From Aquimixticola soesokkakensis (GTDB lineage: Bacteria > Pseudomonadota > Alphaproteobacteria > Rhodobacterales > Rhodobacteraceae), in contig NZ_FWFS01000004.1 of assembly GCF_900172375.1 (NCBI RefSeq), positions 186,001 through 250,000 of the forward strand: DNA of 64,000 bases, given 5' to 3'. Shown here piece after piece: positions 46,469 to 55,021 of the stretch (position 1 is its first letter; the number at the start of each line of letters is the position of its first letter). The notes under the pieces were generated by a model that had not been told where the DNA came from, searched no databases, and worked only from the letters and a program-made list of their open reading frames with translations. Position numbers and translations under genes: made by a program.

Positions 46469-46631
46469 TGGCCTATCCCTGCAGAGCAAGGAAACAAGAT
46501 CGAGTAACGTTAACTGTTCATCAATGCGCCAATCGCATAGGTGATATGCAAGAACCGGTTACCCGAATCAAGGCGAACCTGTCATAAGGGCCCACGCCAA
46601 GATGACAAGAGCAATAAAGCAAGGAAACAGA

Positions 46632-46952
46632 ATGGCTGATTTTGTTGACGGCACTGCATATAATTACGAGCAAGGCCAACGCGCGCGCAAACTCTTTGCC
46701 GCTGTCGTTCTCGCCGCCCTCGACGATGCAATCGCCGATGACAAGAAATACGGCAACGGCCCAGAGCAAATCGCGCGCTGGGCACGCTCGCGTGATGGTC
46801 GCGAAGTTCTGTCATGTGCCGGTATCGACCCCAACGAACGGGTTGTGTCCGGTCTGATGGAATTCGTGTCCAAAGGCATCCGCACCTCCGTCGCGCTTTC
46901 GCGCGAGGAAAGCGAACGCCGCCACGCACAAGCCGAAGCGGAAGCCGCCTAA
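46632..46952 (+). CDS. DUF6280-like conserved protein
   Basis: 106 residues from the ATG at 46632 (AAGGAAACAGA upstream). Mostly helical, with strongly family-like blocks MADFVDGTAYNYEQGQRARK, AALDDAIADDKKYGNGPEQIARW and SRDGREVLSCAGIDPNERVV, and an Ala/Glu-rich tail. I recognise it as the small DUF6280 family of Rhodobacterales; no function is known to me. No signal or membrane segment. It has its own terminator. Confidence 0.75.
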   Translation: MADFVDGTAYNYEQGQRARKLFAAVVLAALDDAIADDKKYGNGPEQIARWARSRDGREVLSCAGIDPNERVVSGLMEFVSKGIRTSVALSREESERRHAQAEAEAA

Positions 46953-47022
46953 AGCGCGACTTCCCCACTGCGGTCAACGGGTGGCTTTTTGAAACCCGCC
47001 GACCACGCTGCCTGATCTTGAG

Positions 47023-47060
47023 AAAAGAGGCGTCCCCTACTGCTGGGGGACGCCTCTTTT
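47023..47060 (+). terminator. Terminator of the DUF6280 gene
   Basis: AAAAGAGGCGTCCCC and GGGGACGCCTCTTTT form a perfect 15-bp stem with an 8-base loop. One of the strongest terminators in the window. Confidence 0.93.
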
Positions 47061-47096
47061 GGTTTTCACCCGCTGCTTTTGGTTTTCACCCGCTGC
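47057..47096 (+). repeat. Perfect 20-bp tandem duplication
   Basis: TTTTGGTTTTCACCCGCTGC at 47057-47076 is repeated exactly at 47077-47096, starting in the T-run of the preceding terminator and lying 66 bp before cobQ. Confidence 0.9.
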
Positions 47097-47162
47097 CGCC
47101 GCGCTCTTCTGCTTTGACACGAACTCCGCTACACCTGCGCCAAAGCAACGGAGCGCGCAGGC

Positions 47163-48605
47163 ATGGCAAAAGCGATTATGATCCAAGGGGCAGGATCGAA
47201 TGTCGGCAAATCGATGATCGTCGCGGGCCTGTGCCGCGCGGCGCATAATCGCGGGCTCAGCGTGGCCCCGTTCAAACCGCAAAACATGTCCAACAACGCG
47301 GCCGTGACCGAGGATGGCGGCGAGATCGGCCGCGCGCAGGCCTTGCAGGCGCGCGCCTGCCACCGCGCGCCCCATACGGATATGAACCCCGTGCTGCTCA
47401 AGCCTGAAACGGACACCGGCGCGCAGGTTATCGTGCAGGGGCAGCGCGTCGCGACCCTCAAGGCACGCGACTACGGTGCGATGAAAGCCGGCCTGATGCC
47501 GCGTGTTCTCGACAGTTTCCACCGCCTTGCCGCCAGTGCCGATCTTGTGATCATCGAAGGCGCCGGAAGCCCTGCCGAAATCAACCTGCGCGCGGGGGAC
47601 ATTGCCAATATGGGGTTTGCCGAGGCGGCGAATGTACCCGTCATTCTGGTGGGTGACATCGACCGTGGCGGCGTGATCGCGCAGCTGGCGGGCACCCATC
47701 TGGTACTGCCCGCGCAAGATCGCGACCGGATCAAAGCCTTCATCGTAAACAAGTTTCGCGGCGATGTATCGCTGTTTGCCGATGGCGCGCGTGCCATCAC
47801 CACCCATACCGGCTGGCCCGATCTGGGCACCCTGCCGTGGTTTTCACAGGCACACCGCCTGCCCGCCGAGGACGTGATGGACATTGCCTCGCGCGGGACG
47901 GGGCGCTTCAAGATTGCGGTGCCCAAACTGTCGCGCATCGCCAATTTCGATGACCTCGACCCGCTTGCAGCCGAGCCCGACAATCGCGTCGACATCATCG
48001 AAGCCGGTCGCCCCCTGCCCGCCGATGCCGATCTTGTGCTGCTTCCCGGGAGTAAATCCACCACCGGCGATCTGGCCTATTTCCGCGCCCAAGGCTGGGA
48101 TATCGACCTTCTCGCCCATGTGCGTCGTGGGGGGCGTGTGCTGGGAATTTGCGGGGGCTATCAGATGCTTGGCCAGTGGATAGATGATCCCGACGGCATC
48201 GAGGGCGTAGCGGGGCGACACGCGGGGCTGGGCCTGCTCGACATCACCACGACCATGACAGCGCACAAGCGGCTCGCCAAGGTGCGCGCGACGCACCACG
48301 CCTCTGGAACCGCGCTGGAGGCCTATGAAATCCACATCGGCACGACCATAGGCCCCGACTGCGCGCGCGCATGGCTCAGCGTGGACGGTCGCCCCGAGGG
48401 CGCCACCAGCGCGAGTGGTTTGGTGCAGGGGTGTTACTTGCACGGGCTGTTCGCGAGCGATGCGTTTCGCGCCGCCTACCTTGGCCTTACCGCCGGTGAC
48501 CTCGCCTTTGAGGCCGGTGTGGAGGCCGCGCTCGACGCGCTTGCCAGCCATGTCGAGGCGCATCTCGACATCGCGCAGCTGCTGGCGCTGGCGGCAGACG
48601 TCTAA
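47163..48605 (+). CDS. cobQ: Cobyric acid synthase
   Basis: 480 residues. Amidates the b, d, e and g side chains of adenosylcobyrinate a,c-diamide using glutamine and ATP. The N-terminal ATPase domain has [18 protein letters not shown] (P-loop variant), KPQNMSNNA and the [11 protein letters not shown] block. The C-terminal glutaminase domain has Cys330 ([11 protein letters not shown]) and a late His in CYLHGLF. Length is typical. No cobalamin riboswitch is visible in the short upstream gap. It converges with the PopZ-like gene, 3 bp apart. Confidence 0.96.
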   Translation: MAKAIMIQGAGSNVGKSMIVAGLCRAAHNRGLSVAPFKPQNMSNNAAVTEDGGEIGRAQALQARACHRAPHTDMNPVLLKPETDTGAQVIVQGQRVATLKARDYGAMKAGLMPRVLDSFHRLAASADLVIIEGAGSPAEINLRAGDIANMGFAEAANVPVILVGDIDRGGVIAQLAGTHLVLPAQDRDRIKAFIVNKFRGDVSLFADGARAITTHTGWPDLGTLPWFSQAHRLPAEDVMDIASRGTGRFKIAVPKLSRIANFDDLDPLAAEPDNRVDIIEAGRPLPADADLVLLPGSKSTTGDLAYFRAQGWDIDLLAHVRRGGRVLGICGGYQMLGQWIDDPDGIEGVAGRHAGLGLLDITTTMTAHKRLAKVRATHHASGTALEAYEIHIGTTIGPDCARAWLSVDGRPEGATSASGLVQGCYLHGLFASDAFRAAYLGLTAGDLAFEAGVEAALDALASHVEAHLDIAQLLALAADV

Positions 48606-48608
48606 CGC

Positions 48609-50087
48609 TTATTCGAAGTCCTTGAGGGTCATGGCACGCTGCACTTCGCGGCGCACAAGGCGGCGAAGGTTGCGGGTGATCCGCTCGCCCATCGTGCCTT
48701 GCAACTCCTCGCGAATAATCGTTGTCACCAGATCGCGCAGCGCCTCTTCGTCGAAAACGTCATCCGCATAGCCCGCGGCATCAAGGTCTTCGTCCTCGTC
48801 GAAATCGGGCTCTTGCGCTTCAAGTTGGTCGAAATCAATGTCGAGCGCGTCATCTTCGGCCAAAGCGACGGGCTCCTCGGTCTCGACCGACTCAATTTCA
48901 TCGTTTTCGATCAGCGTCGCGGCGGCAAGTGCCTGCAATTCGGCCAGATCCACGACATCCTCGGTGATTTCCGCATCGAGCCAGTCGTGGACCTCCACCA
49001 AAGTGTCGGATTCGGCCTGTGCGTCGTGATCGCGGGTCTCGACCTCAGGCGTGTCAGGTGCAACGTCAGCCCCCTCGTCAACCGCGTAACGCGCGGTGAC
49101 AAATGACAAAATCTGCGCGTCGCGCTCTTCGTCCTTGCCGATGACGTGCTGGTCCTCCTGCGCGCCGCTCTCGGCGCTATCGGCCTCTTGCGCGCCGCTG
49201 TCGTCCGCATCGGCGTGAGACGTCTCGTGCGCAGCGGCCTGTGCGTGTTCTTCCGCCCGCGTGTCTTGGGCGGCCGGGGTTTCCTGGCGCTTGGGGTAGC
49301 TCAAGATCATCGCTGTGGGGGTGGTGTCGGTCTGGTCCTCGCTGCCATCGGGTTCGAACTCGTCGGCATAGGAACTGACGGCGGCTTCCAATTCCGCGAT
49401 ACGGGCCTCAAGCGAGAGATTGGGGTCAAGCTCCTCACCGGAGTAAAAAGCCAGATGCGGATCGCGCGCGAAGAACTCATCTCTGACCTCTGGCTGATCC
49501 ACATCAGCGTCCTGCTGCGGGAGGTCGATGCGTTCGGCAGCGCCCAGAACCAGCGGCGCATAGGAGGCAATCACCGCCGCAGCTTCGCCCCCGTCGGGCG
49601 CGGGTTCGGCGGGTGCATAGGCAGTCGCATGGTCCGTTTCCGATGTCATAGCCACTCCCGCTGCTCTCAACTCATCACCAGACAGGCCCGAAACCCACGT
49701 GGCTTCGTCCCTCGCCATGCCTGACGTTCCGTCAAGAGCGTGACCCGTTTTTAACCGGTTTGCAACCGTTCGGCGCGCCATCACGGCGGCTGGTCGGGTA
49801 AACGTGTCTGCGCTGCACTGTTGGGGCGCATCGACACGGTCGCTGTCGGACAACACAAGCTGGGGAGCATTCTGCGCCTGTTCCGGTGCCTGTTGCGGTG
49901 CCTGTCCCTGCGCATCCTGCGCGTCTTCGCCGAGGGATATCGAAGGCAAAAGATCGGCCAAGCGCCACGCGCCCGCAGCCACCGGTGCCACCGGTGCCGC
50001 TTGGGCATCCGCTTCGACATCTATCACCAACCTGCGGATCGACGAAATCATGTCCCCCGCAGATTTGGTTGTTCTCGATGACCCCAT
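48609..50087 (-). CDS. PopZ-like acidic scaffold protein (candidate)
   Basis: 492 residues from the ATG at 50087 (GGCGGGA upstream; a GTG at 50123 has no ribosome site). Three parts: a short N-terminal helix with DMISSIRRLVIDV (about 12-24), a very long acidic, Ala/Glu/Asp/Gln-rich and probably disordered middle (about 25-445), and a C-terminal helical block (446-492) with EALRDLVTTIIREELQG and LVRREVQRAM. Caulobacter PopZ has the same plan: N-terminal EEILASIRRII, acidic linker, and C-terminal oligomerisation helices. Gene order (pcm, tolC, this gene) also fits the usual place of popZ. It is much larger than PopZ because of the linker. Polar organiser role is inferred. Confidence 0.65.
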   Translation of the reverse strand: MGSSRTTKSAGDMISSIRRLVIDVEADAQAAPVAPVAAGAWRLADLLPSISLGEDAQDAQGQAPQQAPEQAQNAPQLVLSDSDRVDAPQQCSADTFTRPAAVMARRTVANRLKTGHALDGTSGMARDEATWVSGLSGDELRAAGVAMTSETDHATAYAPAEPAPDGGEAAAVIASYAPLVLGAAERIDLPQQDADVDQPEVRDEFFARDPHLAFYSGEELDPNLSLEARIAELEAAVSSYADEFEPDGSEDQTDTTPTAMILSYPKRQETPAAQDTRAEEHAQAAAHETSHADADDSGAQEADSAESGAQEDQHVIGKDEERDAQILSFVTARYAVDEGADVAPDTPEVETRDHDAQAESDTLVEVHDWLDAEITEDVVDLAELQALAAATLIENDEIESVETEEPVALAEDDALDIDFDQLEAQEPDFDEDEDLDAAGYADDVFDEEALRDLVTTIIREELQGTMGERITRNLRRLVRREVQRAMTLKDFE

Positions 50088-50173
50088 ATCAAATCCCGCC
50101 AGTCCAACATCCCCGAATTCCACGGTAAAGAATGCAGCAGATCGCTACAACACATGAAATCGCGAGGACGCGG

Positions 50174-50199
50174 TATTACTGGCCGATATTACTGGCCGA
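50174..50199 (+). repeat. 13-bp tandem duplication including the tolC stop
   Basis: TATTACTGGCCGA at 50174-50186 is repeated exactly at 50187-50199. The second copy contains the TAA stop of tolC (50189-50191). Confidence 0.85.
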
Positions 50200-51583
50200 T
50201 CGCTTTGAGGACGCGATCCAGCTTTTGGCCTTGGGGGCTGATTTTGGTGGTCAGGGGCGCATTGGAGACAGCATTGTAATAGCCGGTGGGATCATAGGTC
50301 GGCACGCCGAGCTTCAGGTGGGAGGCGGTCAAAAGCCCCATCGCCGCCAAAAGATCATAGGAGGCCTGATCGGAGTCGATTTGCGCCTGAATAGCGGAGA
50401 CCTGCGCGTCGAGCAGCGTCTGTTCGGCATCGAGCACATCAAGCGTGGTCGATGCGCCAAGCGCGGCCTCCTCGCGGATGCCCTCATAGGCCACACGCGA
50501 TGCGCGGATCAACTGCGCGTTGGCCTCGACCTGCGCGCGGTACACCGACAAAAGCGCCCATTGCGACCCCACTTCGGCTTCGACCGAGCGGCTGGTGGAC
50601 AAGAGGTTCGCACGGCCGGCCTCTTCATTTGCCTTGGCCTTGCGGATCGCCGAGGACAGTTCCCCGCCGGAGTAAATCGTCCCGTCAAGGGTCAAACCGG
50701 CGCTTGCGCCTGTCGCCCCTTCCAGGTCGCTTGCCACGGTCGTCGTGGCGGACAGGGTCGGATAGCGGCTGCGCTGTGCGATTTGCACCGCAAGATCATA
50801 GGCTGCCACCTGATGCTGTACTTCTTTGATCGAGGGGTGGTTGCGCAGCGCGAAGGCCCGCGCCTCGGCATCGGATTTCACCGGCAGCGGCGCGGGGTCG
50901 GGCGCCACGAGATTCCCGGGGTAAAAGCCCACAAGTTCCTTGTAGGTTTCGCGGGCCGACGCCAGCGTCCCCTGCGCCGAGGCAAGGCTGGCGCGCGCGG
51001 CCCCAAGCGAGGCCTCGAACTGGCTCACGTCGGTGCGCGTCACCTCGCCCACATCCAAGCGATCGCGCGAGGCGCGCAAGTTCTGGGTCTGCAGGCGCAC
51101 GTTGCTTTGTTGCAGGTTGATCAGCGCAAGCGCTTCACGCACGTTCATGTAGGCGGTCACCGTGTCCTGCAACACCGTCTGTTCGACACCCACAAGCGAC
51201 TCGCGCGTGGCAAGCACCGTCTCTTTGGCGGCGGCGACGGACAATTCGTTCTGGCCGAAGGTATAGAGATCCATCGACGCGACAAAACTCAGCGTTTTGG
51301 TCCATGTTTCGGCGTTGGCCGTGCTGAACGGCGTGCTGGAAAGCGTGTAGCTCAGGCTCGGCATCATGTTCGAAAGCGACGATGCGACATCTTCATCCTG
51401 CACCCGCAGCAATGCGCGGTTTTGCTCCAGAACGCCGGAGTGTTTGTAGGCGGCCGCCAAAGCATCCCCAAGCGTTTCCGCGCTCAGGCTTGCCGGCATC
51501 ACACCACAGACCACCGCGATGGTGGAAACCGCAATCGCGCGGCCCATGCCCGCGGCTGCTACCAATTTGCCAAACTTGATCAT
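50189..51583 (-). CDS. tolC: TolC-family outer membrane channel protein
   Basis: 464 residues from the ATG at 51583 (GAGGA 10 bp upstream; GTG at 51592 possible). The signal peptide (about 1-36, ending PASLSA) directs it to the outer membrane. Two repeated halves, each with long coiled helices and beta strands (for example ETLGDALAAAYKHSG, VAAYDLAVQIAQRSRYPTLSAT), form the trimeric tunnel. The second half has STTLDVLDAEQTLLDAQV, a family hallmark. Partner for ABC or RND export systems; the ABC exporter at 42.5-44.4 kb lacks a membrane-fusion partner here. Third in the pcm-tolC-popZ-like order. Confidence 0.93.
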   Translation of the reverse strand: MIKFGKLVAAAGMGRAIAVSTIAVVCGVMPASLSAETLGDALAAAYKHSGVLEQNRALLRVQDEDVASSLSNMMPSLSYTLSSTPFSTANAETWTKTLSFVASMDLYTFGQNELSVAAAKETVLATRESLVGVEQTVLQDTVTAYMNVREALALINLQQSNVRLQTQNLRASRDRLDVGEVTRTDVSQFEASLGAARASLASAQGTLASARETYKELVGFYPGNLVAPDPAPLPVKSDAEARAFALRNHPSIKEVQHQVAAYDLAVQIAQRSRYPTLSATTTVASDLEGATGASAGLTLDGTIYSGGELSSAIRKAKANEEAGRANLLSTSRSVEAEVGSQWALLSVYRAQVEANAQLIRASRVAYEGIREEAALGASTTLDVLDAEQTLLDAQVSAIQAQIDSDQASYDLLAAMGLLTASHLKLGVPTYDPTGYYNAVSNAPLTTKISPQGQKLDRVLKAIGQ

Positions 51584-51739
51584 TCTGCTCACGTCCTCGT
51601 GTCGAATTTACCAGCGTCGGATGTCTCTGCGGCGCTATATCTTGAATTGGGTGGGGGATGTCTCCCCTCGCCTGCCTGTTTTGTCTTACCTGTCTCGCCT
51701 GACGCGTTTCGTCGTGCCCGCTTTGTGTCGAGCGCGCTT

Positions 51740-51771
51740 CAAATCAATGCCCAACCAAATCAATGCCCAAC
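51740..51771 (+). repeat. Perfect 16-bp tandem duplication
   Basis: CAAATCAATGCCCAAC at 51740-51755 is repeated exactly at 51756-51771, between the pcm-like stop and the tolC start. Confidence 0.85.
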
Positions 51772-51824
51772 CGAAAGCGGTGCGGCGAAAATGCAGCAGC
51801 GCCCTATCGGGCGCCGCATCATCC

Positions 51825-52478
51825 TTACAGCGCGAAAGCTGTCGTCTTTTCAAAGCCCGCCAGAACCGGCGCCGCGGCGTTAAAGGACATCCGCCACGAC
51901 ATACCACCGTCAAGCTTGTATCCTATACGCACCGTGCCCAACGATCCGTCGACAAAAATGCAAGCGATACGCCCGCCGTCTTTAAGCTGGTCGAGAATCG
52001 CCGCGGGAACCTCCTCGACGCCGCCCTCAATCAGGATGGCATCGTAGGGACCGTGCTGCGCGGCACCGCCCGCAAGCGGCCCCTGTTCGAGGATGACATT
52101 GTCGGCGCTGGCCTGCGTCAGGGCGGCTTGCGCCTCGCCAACAAGCGCCTCATCGGCCTCGACAGCCACAACCGCCTGTGCGATGCGCGCGATCACCGCC
52201 GAGGAATAGCCAAGGCCACACCCGATATCGAGCACCAACTCATCACCGGTAATGTTCAGCGCATCCAACATCTTAGCCAAAGTGCGCGGCTCCAGAACAA
52301 CCCGCCCCGGCGCGAAAGTGATATTCTCACCGACATAGGCCGCTTCGCGCTTTGAGCTCGGCACAAAATTTTCGCGCGCGATCGTAAGCATGGCTTCGAT
52401 GATCGGGAATTTGGTCACATCAGAGGGACGCACTTGCGTGTCGACCATCATCGTGCGGCGTGCGGTGTAGTCGGGCAT
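51825..52478 (-). CDS. Protein-L-isoaspartate methyltransferase-family protein
   Basis: 217 residues. SAM-dependent methyltransferase fold: motif I LVLDIGCGLGYSSAV (about 80-94), VVAVEADEAL and a later LKDGGRIACIFVDG. N-terminal ARRTMMVDTQVRPSDVTKFPIIEAML fits the pcm family. The usual substrate-site segment of true PIMT enzymes (AYxDxPLPIG...TISAPHM) is replaced by AYVGENITFAPGRVVLEPRTL, so repair of isoaspartate is uncertain. It is 241 bp upstream of tolC on the same strand, a gene order common in alphaproteobacteria. Confidence 0.85.
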   Translation of the reverse strand: MPDYTARRTMMVDTQVRPSDVTKFPIIEAMLTIARENFVPSSKREAAYVGENITFAPGRVVLEPRTLAKMLDALNITGDELVLDIGCGLGYSSAVIARIAQAVVAVEADEALVGEAQAALTQASADNVILEQGPLAGGAAQHGPYDAILIEGGVEEVPAAILDQLKDGGRIACIFVDGSLGTVRIGYKLDGGMSWRMSFNAAAPVLAGFEKTTAFAL

Positions 52479-52566
52479 GGACTAAACTCTTTCGTTCACA
52501 TTGCTTATAAACAGTCTTGCCACATCTAACGCCAAGCGGCAATACACAGGCCCTGCGCATTCGGGC

Positions 52567-52595
52567 TTGCGGCCATTTTTTCCTTGCGCTAAATA
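52567..52595 (+). promoter_or_regulatory. Sigma-70 promoter of tRNA-Cys
   Basis: TTGCGG (52567-52572), 17-bp spacer, TAAATA (52590-52595), 16 bp before the tRNA. The -10 box equals that of tRNA-Glu copy 1. Confidence 0.6.
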
Positions 52596-52610
52596 CAGCC
52601 CACTTTCGGC

Positions 52611-52684
52611 GGCGAGTTGGCGGAGAGGTTACGCAGCGGATTGCAAATCCGTGTAGACCGGTTCGATTCCGGTACTCGCCTCCA
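52611..52684 (+). tRNA. tRNA-Cys (anticodon GCA)
   Basis: 74 bases with encoded CCA. Acceptor GGCGAGT pairs with ACTCGCC; the anticodon arm is GCGGA-TTGCAAA-TCCGT with GCA. T-arm CCGGTTCGATTCCGG. It lies at the end of the host backbone, 174 bp from the prophage tail genes, so it is a candidate phage attachment site. Confidence 0.95.
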
Positions 52685-52785
52685 ATAAAACCAATGACTT
52701 GCGTCATCCTTCCTCTCCTTCACTGCTATTTTTGAAACACTCGTTGAAACTTTCACGTTTCGGTCTTGCTTCTGTAGCGGCGGGT

Positions 52786-52825
52786 CAGCTTCCGGACGAA
52801 AATGTACCAGCTTCCGGACGAAAAT
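52786..52825 (+). repeat. Two 18-bp direct repeats, IS21-like end
   Basis: CAGCTTCCGGACGAAAAT occurs at 52786-52803 and 52808-52825 (22-bp period). The pattern resembles the multiple terminal repeats of IS21-family elements. An AGGAGG and ATG (52851-52862) follow 25 bp later, but the frame stops after seven codons. No transposase gene is present. Confidence 0.6.
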
Positions 52826-52857
52826 TTTTCAACTCACGTCACATCTCAGCAGGAGGA

Positions 52858-53733
52858 TCATGCCCGATACTCCGCTTCCGTGATTTCGTAGCGCACGATC
52901 ACGATGCCCGATCCACCGTTGCCGCCGTAGTTTCCATATGAACCACCGCCGCCGCCTGAACCTGAATTGGGCTGTGCAGATGTGGCGTTATCCACGCTGA
53001 AGTCCGAACCGCCGCGACCAGCGCGGCCAGACACAGGGCCATCAAACGCGCCCGAACCGCCTGAGCAGTACTCAAGAGACTGGCCATTTATTTCCGAAAC
53101 CACGCCTACACCCGATGAGCCGCCTATGTGCTCTACGCCGGTGGCTGCATCCCCGCCTGCACCTCCCGCACCACCTCCGCCGCCACCACGGCGATTGGGA
53201 GAATATCCAGCCCCCCCGCTGTTCGTTCCGGGGTTTGATGCAGGTGCGCCGCCGTCATCACCGCTCCTAGATTTTTGCCCGCCGCCGGAACCCAGAGCGG
53301 GCGTGAGGACGTTACCGTTCCCGCCACCGTGTGCGGTGAGCCCTAATGCGGTTGTTGATCCTGCGTCGGTACTGCTAGTGCCTCCGCTACCGACAGTTAT
53401 GGGGTATTCCGCTATGGATACAGCGATACCACCATCTAGGTACTGTCCAGCACCACCCCCGCCACTGACATCATAGGCGGCATAGCCGCCAGCGCCGCCG
53501 CCACCCGCGATCAGATATTCCGCATGAGCAATGTCTCGAGATACGTTTAGCACCCCGTCGCCCAGGAACGTGTGGACGCGCCAGAACCGACCACCCTGCT
53601 CGATGACCGTCTCGATGCCGCCCGATGCAGCGGGGTCGATAATAGCAGGCCAAACCAATTGCGCGCCTAGATAGGCCCGCTCGACCGCCGTTGATCCCAG
53701 ATAAACCGCCGCCGCGTCATTGATCAGCGTCAT
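52858..53733 (-). CDS. Glycine-rich phage tail adhesin-like protein
   Basis: 291 residues. A short N-terminal domain (about 1-65, MTLINDAAAVYLGSTAVERAY) is followed by a Gly-rich domain (about 70-280) with GGGGAGGY, GGGGGGAGGAGGD and GSGGGGGSYGNYGGNGGSG loops, ending GIVIVRYEI. Such polyglycine-loop domains form tips of phage tail fibres and bind receptors. It is the last gene of the tail module; the start overlaps the previous stop by 4 bp. Its stop is next to the junction with tRNA-Cys. Confidence 0.8.
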   Translation of the reverse strand: MTLINDAAAVYLGSTAVERAYLGAQLVWPAIIDPAASGGIETVIEQGGRFWRVHTFLGDGVLNVSRDIAHAEYLIAGGGGAGGYAAYDVSGGGGAGQYLDGGIAVSIAEYPITVGSGGTSSTDAGSTTALGLTAHGGGNGNVLTPALGSGGGQKSRSGDDGGAPASNPGTNSGGAGYSPNRRGGGGGGAGGAGGDAATGVEHIGGSSGVGVVSEINGQSLEYCSGGSGAFDGPVSGRAGRGGSDFSVDNATSAQPNSGSGGGGGSYGNYGGNGGSGIVIVRYEITEAEYRA

Positions 53734-53921
53734 TCTGGCACCACGATGTAGAGCGTGGCAGGGTCCGGTGTCAGAGCGTCATATTCCGCCTGCGTGAGTG
53801 ACACCCATGTAGCATCCTCTCCCCGCGCACCGCGCGGCCCGCGCAACTGGTCGAGCGTCATGCCGGTCGTGGTCGTGACAACGGTACTATCCGCGCGGCG
53901 CTGTGTGATTGTCCAGCTCAT
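53730..53921 (-). CDS. Small phage tail-associated protein
   Basis: 63 residues from the ATG at 53921, which overlaps the upstream stop by 4 bp. It contains a collagen-like GPRGARGED and the sequence SLTQAEYDALT followed by PATLYIVVP, a pattern often seen in short proteins beside phage tail fibres. Probably a structural linker or fibre chaperone. No enzyme motif. Confidence 0.7.
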   Translation of the reverse strand: MSWTITQRRADSTVVTTTTGMTLDQLRGPRGARGEDATWVSLTQAEYDALTPDPATLYIVVPE

Positions 53922-54253
53922 GCAATCACCCGCAAATAGCGCGCGAGGGTCGGCCACCGGTAGTCATCGCCCTGCTCGCCAGCCCCGACATCGACCCGAG
54001 AAATCAGCAGCTGATGCGAGCGCGCAGGCGGCCAGTCCAGCGTCTCGCTGGCGGGGATGTAGATCGAGCACTCCCCCGCCGCGCGGTCATCGATGACCAC
54101 ACCGAGATCAAGCGGGGCCGCGCCGGTAGACCAGCGGATCTGCGCCTCGATCACCGTCTCCGCGCCCAGAGGCTCGGACTGCACGCTGTCCCAGGTCAAA
54201 TTGAGATCAAACGTGTCACCGCGACGGATGAGGATCGGGGGGCTGTCGGACAT
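53918..54253 (-). CDS. Phage tail protein, unknown
   Basis: 111 residues from the ATG at 54253, overlapping the preceding stop by one base. Beta-rich sequence with MSDSPPILIRRGDTFDLNLTWD at the start, which looks like a small beta-sandwich domain of the kind found in distal tail proteins. No catalytic motif. Placed by context in the tail fibre group. Confidence 0.7.
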   Translation of the reverse strand: MSDSPPILIRRGDTFDLNLTWDSVQSEPLGAETVIEAQIRWSTGAAPLDLGVVIDDRAAGECSIYIPASETLDWPPARSHQLLISRVDVGAGEQGDDYRWPTLARYLRVIA

Positions 54254-55017
54254 CAGACCGTGATCCCACGCTTGGCAAGCAGCAGACCGGCAATCCACTG
54301 ATAGAGTTTCTGGCATTCGCCGGCTGTCAGCGCACGGTCATAAATTCCCCCGGCGTAGTGCGCGACAGGCCCGCCATAGTTTGTGTTGTAGGTCGAACCG
54401 ATGCGCAGCGATGAGCCTTTGGCCGAAGCATAGGCACTAGCGGTGCCAATTATGGATGTCCCTGCAGTCATATTGTAGAGCGCACGCACCCCCGTTGAAG
54501 CGTCATATGTGCCGATGAAGCACGCAGGAAGGTCCGTAAACGCCGTGCTCGCCAGTCCAATCGAGTTGATGGTGGCAGTGCCCCCGATGTTCTCGGTGAC
54601 ATTCAGCGAGGGGGTCGTCATCGCATCTGATGCGGTCCCTTTGTTGAAATAGAGCAGAGCCCCATTTGTATTGCCCGCGCCACCGACAAATGGCGACCCT
54701 GCGTTCCCGATCAACGGCGCATTGATTGCGTCGGCTGTGGGCTTGGCGACCGAAATAAAGGTGAAGCTGTCAGGCTGCGCAATTCCGGTCTCGATATAAG
54801 CGTCTTGAGACGTCAGGACGATGTGGTCACTGTTTACAACCGGAATGCCAATCAGCGCCCCATTTGGGCGCAACGCAGCAAGGTTGCGTGCACTCAGCGC
54901 GGCATCTAGGCCGAAAAAGTTGAGGTATTCGAGACCAGAGGAGACCGGCGGAAACGCCTTTGCGACCGGATCGTTGAACCGCGACACTGCGCCTGCTGAT
55001 TTTAATTTGATACCCAT
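54253..55017 (-). CDS. Tail-fibre protein with lectin-like fold
   Basis: 254 residues. The middle (about 60-230) alternates short beta strands: SDHIVLTSQDAYIETGIAQ, SFTFISVAKP, FIGTYDASTGVRALYN and SLRIGSTYNTNYGGPVAHYAGGIYDRALT. This is the pattern of a LamG/concanavalin-like jelly roll, which binds carbohydrate. It starts 4 bp after the esterase-tail gene stop. A carbohydrate-binding fibre tip is inferred. Confidence 0.75.
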   Translation of the reverse strand: MGIKLKSAGAVSRFNDPVAKAFPPVSSGLEYLNFFGLDAALSARNLAALRPNGALIGIPVVNSDHIVLTSQDAYIETGIAQPDSFTFISVAKPTADAINAPLIGNAGSPFVGGAGNTNGALLYFNKGTASDAMTTPSLNVTENIGGTATINSIGLASTAFTDLPACFIGTYDASTGVRALYNMTAGTSIIGTASAYASAKGSSLRIGSTYNTNYGGPVAHYAGGIYDRALTAGECQKLYQWIAGLLLAKRGITV

Positions 55018-55021
55018 TTTA

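Noticed and set aside
47097-47162. Cobalamin riboswitch before cobQ
   Set aside because: Only 66 bp separate the repeat from the start and no B12-box-like sequence is seen.
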